Shown one piece after another: positions 1 through 8,168 of a stretch of 37,942 nucleotides of DNA. The notes below the pieces were generated by a model. It had not been told where the DNA came from, made no database searches, and saw only the letters and a list, made by a program, of their open reading frames with translations. Where the stretch lies: positions 1 to 37,942 of the forward strand of contig JALFTO010000114.1 in the NCBI GenBank assembly GCA_022779165.1, given 5' to 3'. This DNA is from Lachnospiraceae bacterium. GTDB lineage: Bacteria; Bacillota; Clostridia; Lachnospirales; Lachnospiraceae. The translations under genes and the position numbers were made by a program. Position 1 is the stretch's first letter, and the number at the start of each line of letters is the position of its first letter.

Positions 1-200
1 GCATAGGTTATGGTCTCATCCACCATATCCGACACGCGCTCTTTTGCATCCTGCATCTGTTTTTCGACCAGTTCCTTGATCTGGGCCTCACCCAGGCTCC
101 TGTCTTCCTCTTTCAGAGCCCGCTTCCTCTCCGGGATCACAAAACTTGCCACAAATGCAATGATTCCGATCACAAGCAGTACTACTTCCGTCATTCCCAT
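1..200 (-). CDS. Membrane-anchored coiled-coil protein, C-terminus cut by window edge
   Basis: The reading frame opens 4 bases after the stop of the upstream gene and runs off the left edge without a stop (about 66 codons visible). The product begins MGMTEVVLLVIGIIAFVASF, a single hydrophobic N-terminal segment of roughly 18 residues. It is followed by a strongly charged, helix-prone stretch rich in Glu, Lys, Gln and Asp (residues about 25-66), as in an anchored coiled-coil protein. The ATG at 200 and a second ATG at 194 are both possible; neither has a strong ribosome binding site, so coupling to the upstream gene is likely. B. subtilis has a short membrane-anchored protein, SwrB, just after the flagellar sigma factor at the end of fla/che. 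The position here is similar, but homology cannot be claimed from this fragment. Confidence 0.6.
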   Translation of the reverse strand, partial: MGMTEVVLLVIGIIAFVASFVIPERKRALKEEDRSLGEAQIKELVEKQMQDAKERVSDMVDETITY

Positions 201-204
201 TTTC

Positions 205-519
205 TCAAATTTTCACATCAAAGGACTGTCTTCCTTTGACGATCACCTTTCCGCCCGTATTTTTTTCTTTCTTTCTCTGACGCCCGCCGTCTCCGGTATA
301 TTCGCTGCTTCCTTTTTCTCTGGCGTCCGTCTTTCCGTCACCCTTGCGGGCATTATCGCCCTGAGTCACCTGATGGGATCTGGCGTCCAGTTCCTTCTCG
401 AAATGAGTCTGAAATGCCTGCTGCTGGACCAGTCCCTTATTGTCTTCATTCTGTTTGATCGTCGAGTAATCCTGTGTCCTCGAAATGATACCGTTCATCT
501 CTATCGGTCCGATCGCCAT
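205..519 (-). CDS. Small hydrophilic protein of the flagellar operon, function unknown
   Basis: This encodes 104 residues starting MAIGPIEMNGIIS. I prefer the ATG at 519 because AGGCGGTGA, nearly identical to the ideal ribosome binding site, lies 5 bases upstream. A longer version with a GTG start at 528 would use that same site as coding sequence. The protein has no membrane segment or signal peptide. The first ~50 residues look ordered (Ile/Gln/Asn/Asp rich) and the rest is highly charged and low complexity, with Lys, Gly, Arg and Glu dominating. I do not recognise a named domain. It follows the FapA gene with a 21-base gap and is 4 bases from the next gene, so it is part of the flagellar transcription unit. 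Its role is unknown. Confidence 0.7.
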   Translation of the reverse strand: MAIGPIEMNGIISRTQDYSTIKQNEDNKGLVQQQAFQTHFEKELDARSHQVTQGDNARKGDGKTDAREKGSSEYTGDGGRQRKKEKNTGGKVIVKGRQSFDVKI

Positions 520-540
520 ATCCGTCACCGCCTTTTCCCA

Positions 541-2130
541 TCAAAACGACTGCATCTTTACGTCGCCGCGCTCCCTGACAAACCGGCAGTGACACACATT
601 CGCCTTTACGACCATGGAGACATCACCGATCACGATCCTTGTGCCGGCATAGACATCCTCATACACCTTCACCGCCGCATTGCCGCCGTTCTCTATCTGC
701 CGGTTGAGAATCTCCAGTTCTGAAGTGGCATCTTCAATCTCCTGTTTTTTGGCATTGTATACCTTATTCAGATTTTTGACATACATTGCCTGATCCTCAG
801 GCAGTTTGATTCCCTTTTTGAGCTTTTCCACCGCACCGCTCAGGATCGGCTGTGCACGCTTGATGATCTGCGTATTCTCCACGATCTCCTTCTGCAGTTC
901 CATCGCCCTTTTCTTAACACCGGGATCCACGCCCACTTCGACAATCGTATCACCGCCCATTGCGGCTCCCAGATTCTTCACCTCAACACCGCAGGCCGCG
1001 CACACACGTCCGCCGATAATATTGCCGCGCCTGCCGCCCACACAGACGGTGTCCCGTGCGGTCACGGTACTGTGCATGATAGAATCCGATGACACATAGC
1101 CTCCCGATGTTACCGAGGCATTCTCAAAAAATTTTGACACCACATTCCCGCCGGCTTTAATGACGCCTTTGCCCATCCCGTTCATGCCACGTACTATGAT
1201 CACATTGCCGCCTGCATCGATCGTGGCGCCTTCCACCACACCGTCCACAACCACATCACCGCCGGCCTTCACGGTGAAATTCTCACATACATTCCCGCCA
1301 ATCTGCACGCTTCCGTAATAATCAATATCTCCTGTAGAATTGTCCACATTGGTCAACATCAGAACATCCGAGACGGATACCCGTTCTCCCTCCAGTTCAA
1401 TATGTCCGCTGACCGTCGCATAGATTTCACTTGCATCCTCGGAAATACGCACATTTTTGCCAAATCGCAAGGACTTCGGCTTGGGCTGTGTGACCGGAAC
1501 ATTCTGTCCCTTCACATTTGTCCCCGGCACCGCCGGCCTGGGTGGAATCAGCTTTGCCAGCAGATCTCCCTCTTTGCAGTTATTTATCGTATTGAGATGG
1601 AAAAAATCCACACTGCCGTCCGGCAGCAGTGTGGGCCTGATCCTGGCATCTGTATTAAACTGATAATCTACCCTTCCATCCTCGCCTTTGTCGCATTCTT
1701 TCCCCTCGGCGATCCGGAATTCCTTACAATATTCCCGCTTTTTGAGGAAAGCATCCAGTGCATCCTCCTTGATTCCAAAAACAACGCCGCGATATTTCAG
1801 GTCGTTTATGATCTCCGATCTGTCCATCACGGCTCCATCATTAGACGGCGCATAAAACCGTACATATGCTGCCATATTATCACCGGAAATCCTGACTTTC
1901 ATCATTTCCTGCTCCGGCATGCCTTTTCCCTCATGAAGTCTGACTTCCAGAGGCTCATCGCGCAACTTCTTGGCCGCCGCATGGATTGCCGAGAGATCAT
2001 ACGCAATCCCCCGAAATCCCAGATAGTCAACCACCTCATTGATATCAAGCGGCTCTCCGTCCTTATCTGCAGGGTATAACATGACGCTTGTCTGTTCTTC
2101 CCCGTTGTATACGCGAAAATATCCATTCAT
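541..2130 (-). CDS. FapA/DUF342 family protein (flagellar assembly protein A-like)
   Basis: This 529-residue protein belongs to the FapA (DUF342) family. The N-terminal half holds the family's mixed domain. Residues of about 255-370 show the typical right-handed beta-helix pattern with repeated GGN/GGD turns (for example GGNVCENFTVKAGGDVVVDG). Residues of about 405-480 are Lys/Glu-rich and predicted to form a coiled coil, and a short beta-rich tail follows. FapA in Vibrio affects flagellation, but the biochemical role of the family is unresolved and many members are found outside flagellar loci. The ATG at 2130 is preceded by AAAGGGGA. The gene lies 28 bases after the sigma-28 gene and is probably cotranscribed with it. 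Its place in the operon supports a motility-related role, which remains an inference. Confidence 0.85.
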   Translation of the reverse strand: MNGYFRVYNGEEQTSVMLYPADKDGEPLDINEVVDYLGFRGIAYDLSAIHAAAKKLRDEPLEVRLHEGKGMPEQEMMKVRISGDNMAAYVRFYAPSNDGAVMDRSEIINDLKYRGVVFGIKEDALDAFLKKREYCKEFRIAEGKECDKGEDGRVDYQFNTDARIRPTLLPDGSVDFFHLNTINNCKEGDLLAKLIPPRPAVPGTNVKGQNVPVTQPKPKSLRFGKNVRISEDASEIYATVSGHIELEGERVSVSDVLMLTNVDNSTGDIDYYGSVQIGGNVCENFTVKAGGDVVVDGVVEGATIDAGGNVIIVRGMNGMGKGVIKAGGNVVSKFFENASVTSGGYVSSDSIMHSTVTARDTVCVGGRRGNIIGGRVCAACGVEVKNLGAAMGGDTIVEVGVDPGVKKRAMELQKEIVENTQIIKRAQPILSGAVEKLKKGIKLPEDQAMYVKNLNKVYNAKKQEIEDATSELEILNRQIENGGNAAVKVYEDVYAGTRIVIGDVSMVVKANVCHCRFVRERGDVKMQSF

Positions 2131-2158
2131 ATATATTCCCCTTTGTATGACTAACGCT

Positions 2159-2932
2159 CTATATGTCTGACAGGAAATCCATGTAGTCTCCCATTTTAGT
2201 CTTCATCTTCTGCAATCCTCTGGTATGAAGCTGAGACACTCTGGATTCCGTCACCTCAAGAATGTGACTGATCTCTTTCATGGTCAGTTCCTCATAGTAA
2301 TACAGTTCGATGACACGCCTTTCTTTCTCTGTGAGGAGTGTGAGCGCACTTTTTAACATCTCTGCCAGTTCACTCTTCTCCACGGTTTTCTCGGGACTGT
2401 CAAAATGCCTTGATACATTGGTTCCCTTCTCGTTGGAGACATCGCTCCCCTGCTCTATGTATTCATTCAGGGAAACCAGATTGGTGATCTTCATCTGAGA
2501 CTGCCAGTCGGTGTATTCATCCTCCGTGATCCCGAGTCCCTCCGCAATTTCGAGGTCCGTTGCCGGTCTCCCACATCTCGTCTCCACATCGCGCATTACC
2601 GCGTTGATCTTTTTCTGTTTCTGGCGTATGGTTCTGGGGATCCAGTCCATCTTACGGATCTGGTCGAGAATCGCTCCCCTGATCCGGAGACTGGCATATG
2701 TTTCAAATTTGATCTCTTTCATGGAATCAAATTTGTCAATCGCATCGATCAGCCCAAAGATTCCGTAGCTGACAAGATCCTCATACTCCACATTATTCCC
2801 CAGATACATACTGAGTCTTCCGGCGACCACTTTTACAAGCGGCGCATATTCCAAAATAATTTTTTCCCTGACTTCCGAAGATCTGGTCCGCGCATAGTCA
2901 TCCCACAATCTCTTTCTGCCTGCTTCGTCCAT
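2159..2932 (-). CDS. fliA: RNA polymerase sigma factor sigma-28 (FliA/SigD/WhiG family)
   Basis: This 257-residue protein directs RNA polymerase to late flagellar and chemotaxis promoters. Region 2 is clear: YEDLVSYGIFGLIDAIDKFD corresponds to region 2.1/2.2, and RIRGAILDQIRKMDWIPRTI to region 2.4 and the start of region 3, the WhiG/FliA signature. Region 4 contains the helix-turn-helix around LTMKEISHILEVTESRVSQL. The length is normal for the family and the ATG at 2932 has CGGAGG 7-8 bases upstream. The gene is near the end of the fla/che cluster, as sigD is in B. subtilis, so its level would depend on transcription reaching the end of the operon. In other bacteria it is held inactive by the anti-sigma factor FlgM, which is not in this window. 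Confidence 0.96.
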   Translation of the reverse strand: MDEAGRKRLWDDYARTRSSEVREKIILEYAPLVKVVAGRLSMYLGNNVEYEDLVSYGIFGLIDAIDKFDSMKEIKFETYASLRIRGAILDQIRKMDWIPRTIRQKQKKINAVMRDVETRCGRPATDLEIAEGLGITEDEYTDWQSQMKITNLVSLNEYIEQGSDVSNEKGTNVSRHFDSPEKTVEKSELAEMLKSALTLLTEKERRVIELYYYEELTMKEISHILEVTESRVSQLHTRGLQKMKTKMGDYMDFLSDI

Positions 2933-2953
2933 GATAACCTCCGCCCGTTAGTT

Positions 2954-3238
2954 TCAGCCTTCCTCGCCGGACGTTCCCGTCTCATCCCGCTGACTTCCCT
3001 CTTCAGGTTCCTTCTCGATCACTTCACCCTCATCAGACAGTTCTTCGCTCTTTTCCTCCGCCTGATCAAACGAGTCCAATGTCCTTTTGATCAGACACCC
3101 CACAATGTAGAACACAAGAAGCACCGCCAGCAGGATTGCCAAAAAAATCTCCAGTTCATAATGCATGATATACGTCACAATACCGACTACTGCCCCGGCA
3201 GTAAGCATAATGATGAGAGGCAACATCTTCCTCTTCAT
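2954..3238 (-). CDS. Small two-TM membrane protein with acidic tail, function unknown
   Basis: This encodes 94 residues. Two hydrophobic segments, about residues 5-25 and 30-52, are followed by a soluble tail (about 55-94) that is very rich in Glu and Asp and ends ETGTSGEEG. The ATG overlaps the cheD stop codon (ATGA), so translation is probably coupled. With a short turn between the helices and positive residues at the N-terminus, an inside-out-inside orientation with a cytoplasmic acidic tail is plausible. No domain is recognised. Its place between cheD and the sigma-28 gene suggests a flagellar or chemotaxis-linked role, but no function can be read from the sequence. Confidence 0.75.
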   Translation of the reverse strand: MKRKMLPLIIMLTAGAVVGIVTYIMHYELEIFLAILLAVLLVFYIVGCLIKRTLDSFDQAEEKSEELSDEGEVIEKEPEEGSQRDETGTSGEEG

Positions 3239-3720
3239 ATCACACTCTCTGCTTTGCCCACGGCACGTATGATGAAATCACCCGTCTCGGGATAGAAAAT
3301 AACAGTCCGTCCGTAATTCTTGCCGGTATCTTCCGCCAAAATGGGGATTTTCAACTCACGAAGCTTTTTTTTGCTCGCTTCCACATTTCTCTCACCGATC
3401 CGCACCATGTCTGACTTTGTCTGGAATGCAAACATCTGAGCTCCGCCGGCAATCTTTGCCACAAGGCGCGCACGGCTGGCCCCTTTTGCCACAACCTGTT
3501 TTACCAGTTCCTCGATTCCGGTATCCGCAAATTTCGGAATATTTGTATTGTTGCGGATTGATGTACTGTCCGGCAGCATGATATGCGCCAGACCCCCGAT
3601 CTTGGTGACCGGATCGCGCAGTGCAATCCCCACGCAGGAACCGAGTCCCAGCGTAGTGATGCCGTTCGGAGCGACACAAACATTCAAATCCGCCATTCCC
3701 ACCTTAATTATCTCACTCAT
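3235..3720 (-). CDS. cheD: Chemoreceptor glutamine deamidase CheD
   Basis: CheD deamidates specific glutamines of methyl-accepting chemotaxis proteins, and in Bacillus and Thermotoga it also binds CheC and stimulates its phosphatase activity. The 161-residue protein has the catalytic cysteine in GLGSCVGI (Cys29), the catalytic histidine in GGLAHIMLP (His46) and a Thr at position 23, spaced like the T21/C27/H44 set of Thermotoga CheD. The length is normal. It follows cheC after a 79-base gap in which I see no clear promoter, and overlaps the next small gene by 4 bases. The pairing with cheC supports a CheC-CheD adaptation loop as in B. subtilis. Confidence 0.95.
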   Translation of the reverse strand: MSEIIKVGMADLNVCVAPNGITTLGLGSCVGIALRDPVTKIGGLAHIMLPDSTSIRNNTNIPKFADTGIEELVKQVVAKGASRARLVAKIAGGAQMFAFQTKSDMVRIGERNVEASKKKLRELKIPILAEDTGKNYGRTVIFYPETGDFIIRAVGKAESVI

Positions 3721-3799
3721 TACTCTTACCCAAGTTTCTTCCTAAATTTGATACTCGCCATGTCGCTTCGGATATGACGCCTTCGTCACCAAACAATTC

Positions 3800-4417
3800 C
3801 TACGCCATTCCCAACGAGTGCAATATCTTGCCGTAAGATTCCAGATCGGGAACAAGGATAAAATATCCCTCCAGATCCGTATCGTCCAAAAACCGTGTCT
3901 GGATCATCAGGATCTTATCGCCTACCGCGCCAAACTCGATCGCCGGCACACTCAGGATCGCTCCGGCCATATCAATGCAAATGTCTGGAACAGACGGATA
4001 GATCATCATATTTGTAATGGTTGCAAGGGAATTCAGATAAGCACCCGTAATGATATTTCCGATCTCTTTCAGTGCGGAAATTTCCATTTCATTGAACTCT
4101 TCTCCCTCGAGCTCCATTCCCATCAGTTTGGAGACAAGGTGTCTTGCCGAGCCTTTCTCCAAAAAGAACATAATGTGACCTGTGATGTCCCCTTCCACGC
4201 CAAGATAAATGCCTGCCACCAGTCTCTCTTCGCCTCCGATCGCCGCGCCGAGATCCTTGAAATCAAGCAGTCTGACCTGCGGAACCTGCATGTCCACCTT
4301 ACAGTTCAAAAGCTGAGCAAGCGCCGTGGTTGCATTTCCGGCTCCGATATTTCCCAGTTCCTTCAAAACATCGAAATATTCCTCAGACATTGTCTCTAAT
4401 GTTATCTCTTTTTCCAT
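3800..4417 (-). CDS. cheC: CheY-P phosphatase CheC
   Basis: CheC removes phosphate from CheY-P and works with CheD in adaptation. The 205-residue protein has the two pseudo-symmetric active-site motifs of the family. KELGNIGAGNA gives Glu20/Asn23 and KEIGNIITGAY gives Glu118/Asn121, both E-x-x-N, so both phosphatase sites look intact. The ATG at 4417 has AAAGGT upstream. The gene sits between cheW and cheD, exactly as in the B. subtilis fla/che operon. FliY in this window also carries two E-x-x-N sites, so the cell probably has at least two CheY-P phosphatases, one soluble and one in the switch. Confidence 0.95.
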   Translation of the reverse strand: MEKEITLETMSEEYFDVLKELGNIGAGNATTALAQLLNCKVDMQVPQVRLLDFKDLGAAIGGEERLVAGIYLGVEGDITGHIMFFLEKGSARHLVSKLMGMELEGEEFNEMEISALKEIGNIITGAYLNSLATITNMMIYPSVPDICIDMAGAILSVPAIEFGAVGDKILMIQTRFLDDTDLEGYFILVPDLESYGKILHSLGMA

Positions 4418-4456
4418 AATCTTACCTTTCGGGCTTTTTTTATTAAATGATACGTG

Positions 4457-4951
4457 TTATACATTCTCCCTGTCGAGAACTGTCACATTCAGATCCAGAA
4501 GAGAGATCAATCCTCCTTCATACTTTCCGATGCCGAGGATAAAGCTTTCGGAATTATCTCTGCTGCCATAGGAAACCTTTTCAATCTGATCTTCTTCCAG
4601 ATTGACGACCTCCTTGACTTCATCCACCATCAGACCGATATTGCCATGCTGTTCCATCTTGATAATGATGATCCTGCTTGCCTTTGTCTCGACGTCCTCG
4701 GGAAGTCCCATCTTGAGTCTCAGACTCATCACCGGGATCACCTCACCACGCAGATTGATTACGCCTTTTATATAAGCAGGCACCTGCGGCACTCTGGTAA
4801 TATGCTGCATGCGAACTATGTTCTCAATATATTTAATGTTAATTCCGTACTGTTCCTGACCGATCTTCACCACGATAAACTGTACGATTACCGGTTCCAC
4901 ATAACCGTCCTCATTCATGTGAACTTTATTTTTAACTTTTAATGCGTCCAT
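4457..4951 (-). CDS. cheW: Chemotaxis coupling protein CheW
   Basis: CheW links chemoreceptors to the kinase CheA in the sensory array. The 164-residue product is a single CheW domain with a ~17-residue N-terminal extension. Recognisable stretches are QFIVVKIGQEQYGINIKYIE at the start of the fold, RVPQVPAYIKGVINLRGEVI in the middle and GLMVDEVKEVVNLEEDQIEK near the end. The NLRGEVIPV motif is the family's best-conserved segment and corresponds to the receptor- and CheA-binding face. The ATG at 4951 has a strong AAGGAGGA site 7 bases upstream. It follows cheA by 26 bases and precedes cheC by 39. Confidence 0.96.
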   Translation of the reverse strand: MDALKVKNKVHMNEDGYVEPVIVQFIVVKIGQEQYGINIKYIENIVRMQHITRVPQVPAYIKGVINLRGEVIPVMSLRLKMGLPEDVETKASRIIIIKMEQHGNIGLMVDEVKEVVNLEEDQIEKVSYGSRDNSESFILGIGKYEGGLISLLDLNVTVLDRENV

Positions 4952-4977
4952 GTGTAATCCTCCTTGCCTGTTTCTTC

Positions 4978-7089
4978 CTAAATCAGAGCATTTGCATCCA
5001 GTATCAGTGCCACTTCACCGTCTCCGAGAATCGTCGCACCACTGATGAATTTGCATTTATTGATAAATTTACCCATAGACTTGATAACGATCTCCTGCTG
5101 TCCGATCAGTTCATCCACAATGAGTCCTGCCAGCTTATCGCCCTTCTTCACAATAACAACCACCAGATCTCCGTTGTTCTCTCTCTTATTCGGCACCTGC
5201 AATACATCATCAAGGCGAATCAGAGGAATAACAGAGCCTCGCAGGTTGATGACCTCTTTATTCTCAACCAGTTTGATATCCTGGGGAGTGATATCCTCAA
5301 GCGTCTCGATCGATCCGAGCGCTATCGCATACTTCTCATCTCCCACAACAACCATCAACGCCTGAATGATCGCCAGTGTAAGCGGCAGCCGGATCGTCCA
5401 TGTACTTCCCTCACCGTATTTTGTCTTGACGGAAACCTCTCCGCTCAGAGCCTCGATCTTAGACTTCACAACATCCAGTCCAACGCCTCTGCCGGACACA
5501 TCCGTAACCTGTTTTGCGGTCGAGAAACTCGGAAGGAACAGCAGATCTACGATCTCCTTGTCACTCATGTTCTCTGCCTGCTCCGAAGTGATCACGTTCC
5601 GCTCGATTGCCTTCGTCTTCACCGCCTGCACATCGATGCCGTTACCGTCATCGCTGACCTCAATGATGACATTGTTGCCGTCCTGATATGCATCCAGATG
5701 GATTTCCCCTACTGCCGGCTTGCCTCTCTCCTTACGTACCTCTGCACTCTCCAGACCATGATCGGCCGAATTACGCAGCAGATGCATCAGCGGATCTCCG
5801 ATCTCATCCACCACAGTACGATCAAGCTCTGTCTCCTCACCTGTCATATACAGTTCCATCTGCTTGCCAAGCTTCTTCTGCAGATCGCGGATCATACGCG
5901 GGAATTTCTGCAGGACACTCTCAATGGGAACCATCCTGACCTTCATGACAGACTCATGCAGGTTCGTCGTAACGCTTTCCAGATATTCGATCTGCTCATT
6001 AAATGCTGTATCGTCATGTCCGAGATCAGCATTGCTTGTGATGGATACCAGCGAATTCTTGGCAATGATCAACTCGCTGACGAGATTCATCAGAGAATCC
6101 AGTTTCTCGATATCCACACGCACAGTGCGGTTCACAACCGGCTTGGCCGCCGCCTGCTTCTTCTCCTGCTTTGCCACAGGTGCCGGTTCTGCGGATGATG
6201 CACTCACTTCCGCCGGCTTGTCCTCTTTCTCCGGTTCTTTGACTGCTTCAGTCTCTTCCTTTACGCTGTCCGCTGCAACCGCAGTATCCAGATTGACTGC
6301 GCCACCTACGGCTTTCTGTATCTCAGAGACATTCTCACATGCCTTGATCACATCATCCAGACTCTTTTCCGTGATCACGACAATACTGAAATTATTTTCA
6401 AACTTCTCATCTTCGATATCCTGAGCTGAAGGATTTGACAGAAGGATCTGCCCGAGCTCCTCCACAGCCTTAAACACGAGAAACGCTCTCGCCGCTTTCA
6501 GGATACAGGTTTCCTGTACATACACAGTCACGCCGAATACGTTCATGCCCTGTGACTGTGCCTGTGCGATCACGCTGGCTTCGCTGTCCCCGATCGGGAT
6601 CTCCTGCCACTTCTCGCCATCGCCGGATGGCGCTGCCACCGGTGCTGCCGCTTTCTCCGAAACAGGTGCTGCGGACTGCTTCTCAGCGGGTGCTGCCCCC
6701 TCTCCTTTGCTTGTGAGGATATCATTGAGCTGCTTGATCAGAGGCTCATTGTCGTTGGTTCCCTCATCCGCAGTCTCCTTGATATTGTCCAGATACTCTT
6801 CCAGTGCGTCCAGACACTGAAACAGCACATCAATCAGATTTGCTTTTACTTTAATGTTACCGTTACGCACCTCGGAGAATACGTTCTCCATATCATGGGT
6901 CAGATTCTGCATCCTCTTGTATCCCATCGTTCCGGCCATGCCCTTCAGGGAGTGCGCTGCACGGAAAATCTCATTAATGGTATCCATATTCTCCGCGTCC
7001 TGCTCCAGCTCCAGAATCTGGGTGTTCAGGTTCTGCAGATGTTCCTGCGTCTCATCGATGAAAATCTCAAGATATTGGCTTACATCCAT
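4978..7089 (-). CDS. cheA: Chemotaxis histidine kinase CheA
   Basis: CheA autophosphorylates under receptor control and passes phosphate to CheY and CheB. All five domains are present in 703 residues. P1 (Hpt, 1-105) has the phospho-acceptor His46 in RAAHSLKGMAG. An Ala/Pro-rich linker runs to ~157. A P2-like regulator-binding domain (about 157-262) is followed by a second charged Ala/Glu/Lys linker to about 318. Next are the P3 dimerisation helices, the P4 ATPase with N-box LLRNSADHGLE, VSDDGNGID and GRGVGLDVV, and the C-terminal CheW-like P5. All key kinase residues appear intact. The start lies 1 base past the cheB stop, with GGGGGT upstream inside cheB. Gene order cheB-cheA-cheW is that of B. 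subtilis. Confidence 0.97.
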   Translation of the reverse strand: MDVSQYLEIFIDETQEHLQNLNTQILELEQDAENMDTINEIFRAAHSLKGMAGTMGYKRMQNLTHDMENVFSEVRNGNIKVKANLIDVLFQCLDALEEYLDNIKETADEGTNDNEPLIKQLNDILTSKGEGAAPAEKQSAAPVSEKAAAPVAAPSGDGEKWQEIPIGDSEASVIAQAQSQGMNVFGVTVYVQETCILKAARAFLVFKAVEELGQILLSNPSAQDIEDEKFENNFSIVVITEKSLDDVIKACENVSEIQKAVGGAVNLDTAVAADSVKEETEAVKEPEKEDKPAEVSASSAEPAPVAKQEKKQAAAKPVVNRTVRVDIEKLDSLMNLVSELIIAKNSLVSITSNADLGHDDTAFNEQIEYLESVTTNLHESVMKVRMVPIESVLQKFPRMIRDLQKKLGKQMELYMTGEETELDRTVVDEIGDPLMHLLRNSADHGLESAEVRKERGKPAVGEIHLDAYQDGNNVIIEVSDDGNGIDVQAVKTKAIERNVITSEQAENMSDKEIVDLLFLPSFSTAKQVTDVSGRGVGLDVVKSKIEALSGEVSVKTKYGEGSTWTIRLPLTLAIIQALMVVVGDEKYAIALGSIETLEDITPQDIKLVENKEVINLRGSVIPLIRLDDVLQVPNKRENNGDLVVVIVKKGDKLAGLIVDELIGQQEIVIKSMGKFINKCKFISGATILGDGEVALILDANALI

Positions 7090-7090
7090 T

Positions 7091-8164
7091 CTACTTTACC
7101 CCCGCGTTTAAAATAATCTCCTGTGCAATCTGCTCAAGCGGAACGATCTGATCTGCCAGACCTGCATTGACCACACTTCTCGGCATACCGTACACGGCAC
7201 AGGTGCTCTGCTCCTGAGCAATCACATGCACTTTTTTCTTTTCCTTCAGATTGATGATTCCTTTGGTTCCGTCAGCGCCCATCCCCGTCATGACCACACA
7301 GATGATCTCATCAAATTTGCTGTTGATCAGCGATTCATACATATAATTGGCGCACGGCTTAACACCTTCCCTGGATGGCTCGTCCGAATAGCGGATCACA
7401 TATTTTCCTCCGGACTTCATATCCACATTCATATGGTTTCCGCCACGGGCAATGTAGACATGACCGGCTTCCAGGACTTCCCCGTCCACAGCCTCCGAGA
7501 CCTTGACCTCGCTGATCGAATCCAGCCTCTCCGCAAGTGATTTTGTGAATCCTGCCGGCATATGCTGTACCAGAACGAGAGGGCACTTCAAATTGCCCGG
7601 CAATCTCGGGATCACCGAATGCAGTGCCTTTGGTCCGCCGGTAGAACTTGCCAGTGCAATGATCTTACTGCCGCTTGTTGTGCCGGAATGTTTCCGAACC
7701 AGCTCCACTACCTTTCTGGTAGTCTGCGACTCCTCCCTGACAGGTGTCCTGCCGAAATTGCACGCCCTGCTCTCACAGATCACTTCCAGAATACTGATAA
7801 GCTCTGTCTTAAAGGAATCCTCCTTCAGGGCGAAAGCATTCTCCGGCTTGTGGACAAAATCCATTGCCCCCAGCTCCAATGCATCCAGTGTGACCTTTGC
7901 ACCCTCAGCCGTATCGGTGCTCGCCATGACCACTTTCGCCTGAATCTTGCGCTTCTGCAGTTCCTCAAGCAGCTGGATGCCCGTCATCTTAGGCATATTT
8001 ACATCCAGAACGACTGCGTCATATGTATTTTTGGTGAGAAAATCAAGTGCTTCCAGACCATTTGTCGCCTTGTCGACAACCTGGAATCTTTGATCTGACT
8101 CAATTATATCACACATCATTCTTCTCATAAGTGCAGAGTCATCTACAACCAAAATTTTTTTCAT
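7091..8164 (-). CDS. cheB: Chemotaxis response regulator and protein-glutamate methylesterase CheB
   Basis: CheB demethylates chemoreceptors when phosphorylated by CheA. I start it at the ATG at 8164 (357 residues, MKKILVVDDSALMRR), which has GGAGAG 7 bases upstream overlapping the stop of the PilZ gene. A TTG start 15 bases further up would fall inside that binding site. The receiver domain has the acidic pair in VVDD and phospho-Asp54 in VVLDVNMPKM. The C-terminal esterase has the catalytic triad Ser174 (SSTGGP), His201 (VQHMPAGFT) and Asp298 (MTGMGADG). The matching methyltransferase gene cheR is absent from the window and must lie elsewhere if methylation-based adaptation operates. Confidence 0.96.
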   Translation of the reverse strand: MKKILVVDDSALMRRMMCDIIESDQRFQVVDKATNGLEALDFLTKNTYDAVVLDVNMPKMTGIQLLEELQKRKIQAKVVMASTDTAEGAKVTLDALELGAMDFVHKPENAFALKEDSFKTELISILEVICESRACNFGRTPVREESQTTRKVVELVRKHSGTTSGSKIIALASSTGGPKALHSVIPRLPGNLKCPLVLVQHMPAGFTKSLAERLDSISEVKVSEAVDGEVLEAGHVYIARGGNHMNVDMKSGGKYVIRYSDEPSREGVKPCANYMYESLINSKFDEIICVVMTGMGADGTKGIINLKEKKKVHVIAQEQSTCAVYGMPRSVVNAGLADQIVPLEQIAQEIILNAGVK

Positions 8165-8168
8165 AAAA

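Noticed and set aside
10-723. Plus-strand open frame of 237 codons at the left edge
   Set aside because: It spans the opposite strand of three consecutive minus-strand genes whose starts and binding sites fit well; no supporting feature on the plus strand.
4942-6198. Long open frame on the plus strand (418 codons) opposite cheA
   Set aside because: It lies fully antisense to cheA; the product is rich in His, Leu, Arg and Cys with no recognisable domain, as expected for a shadow frame of a biased coding sequence.
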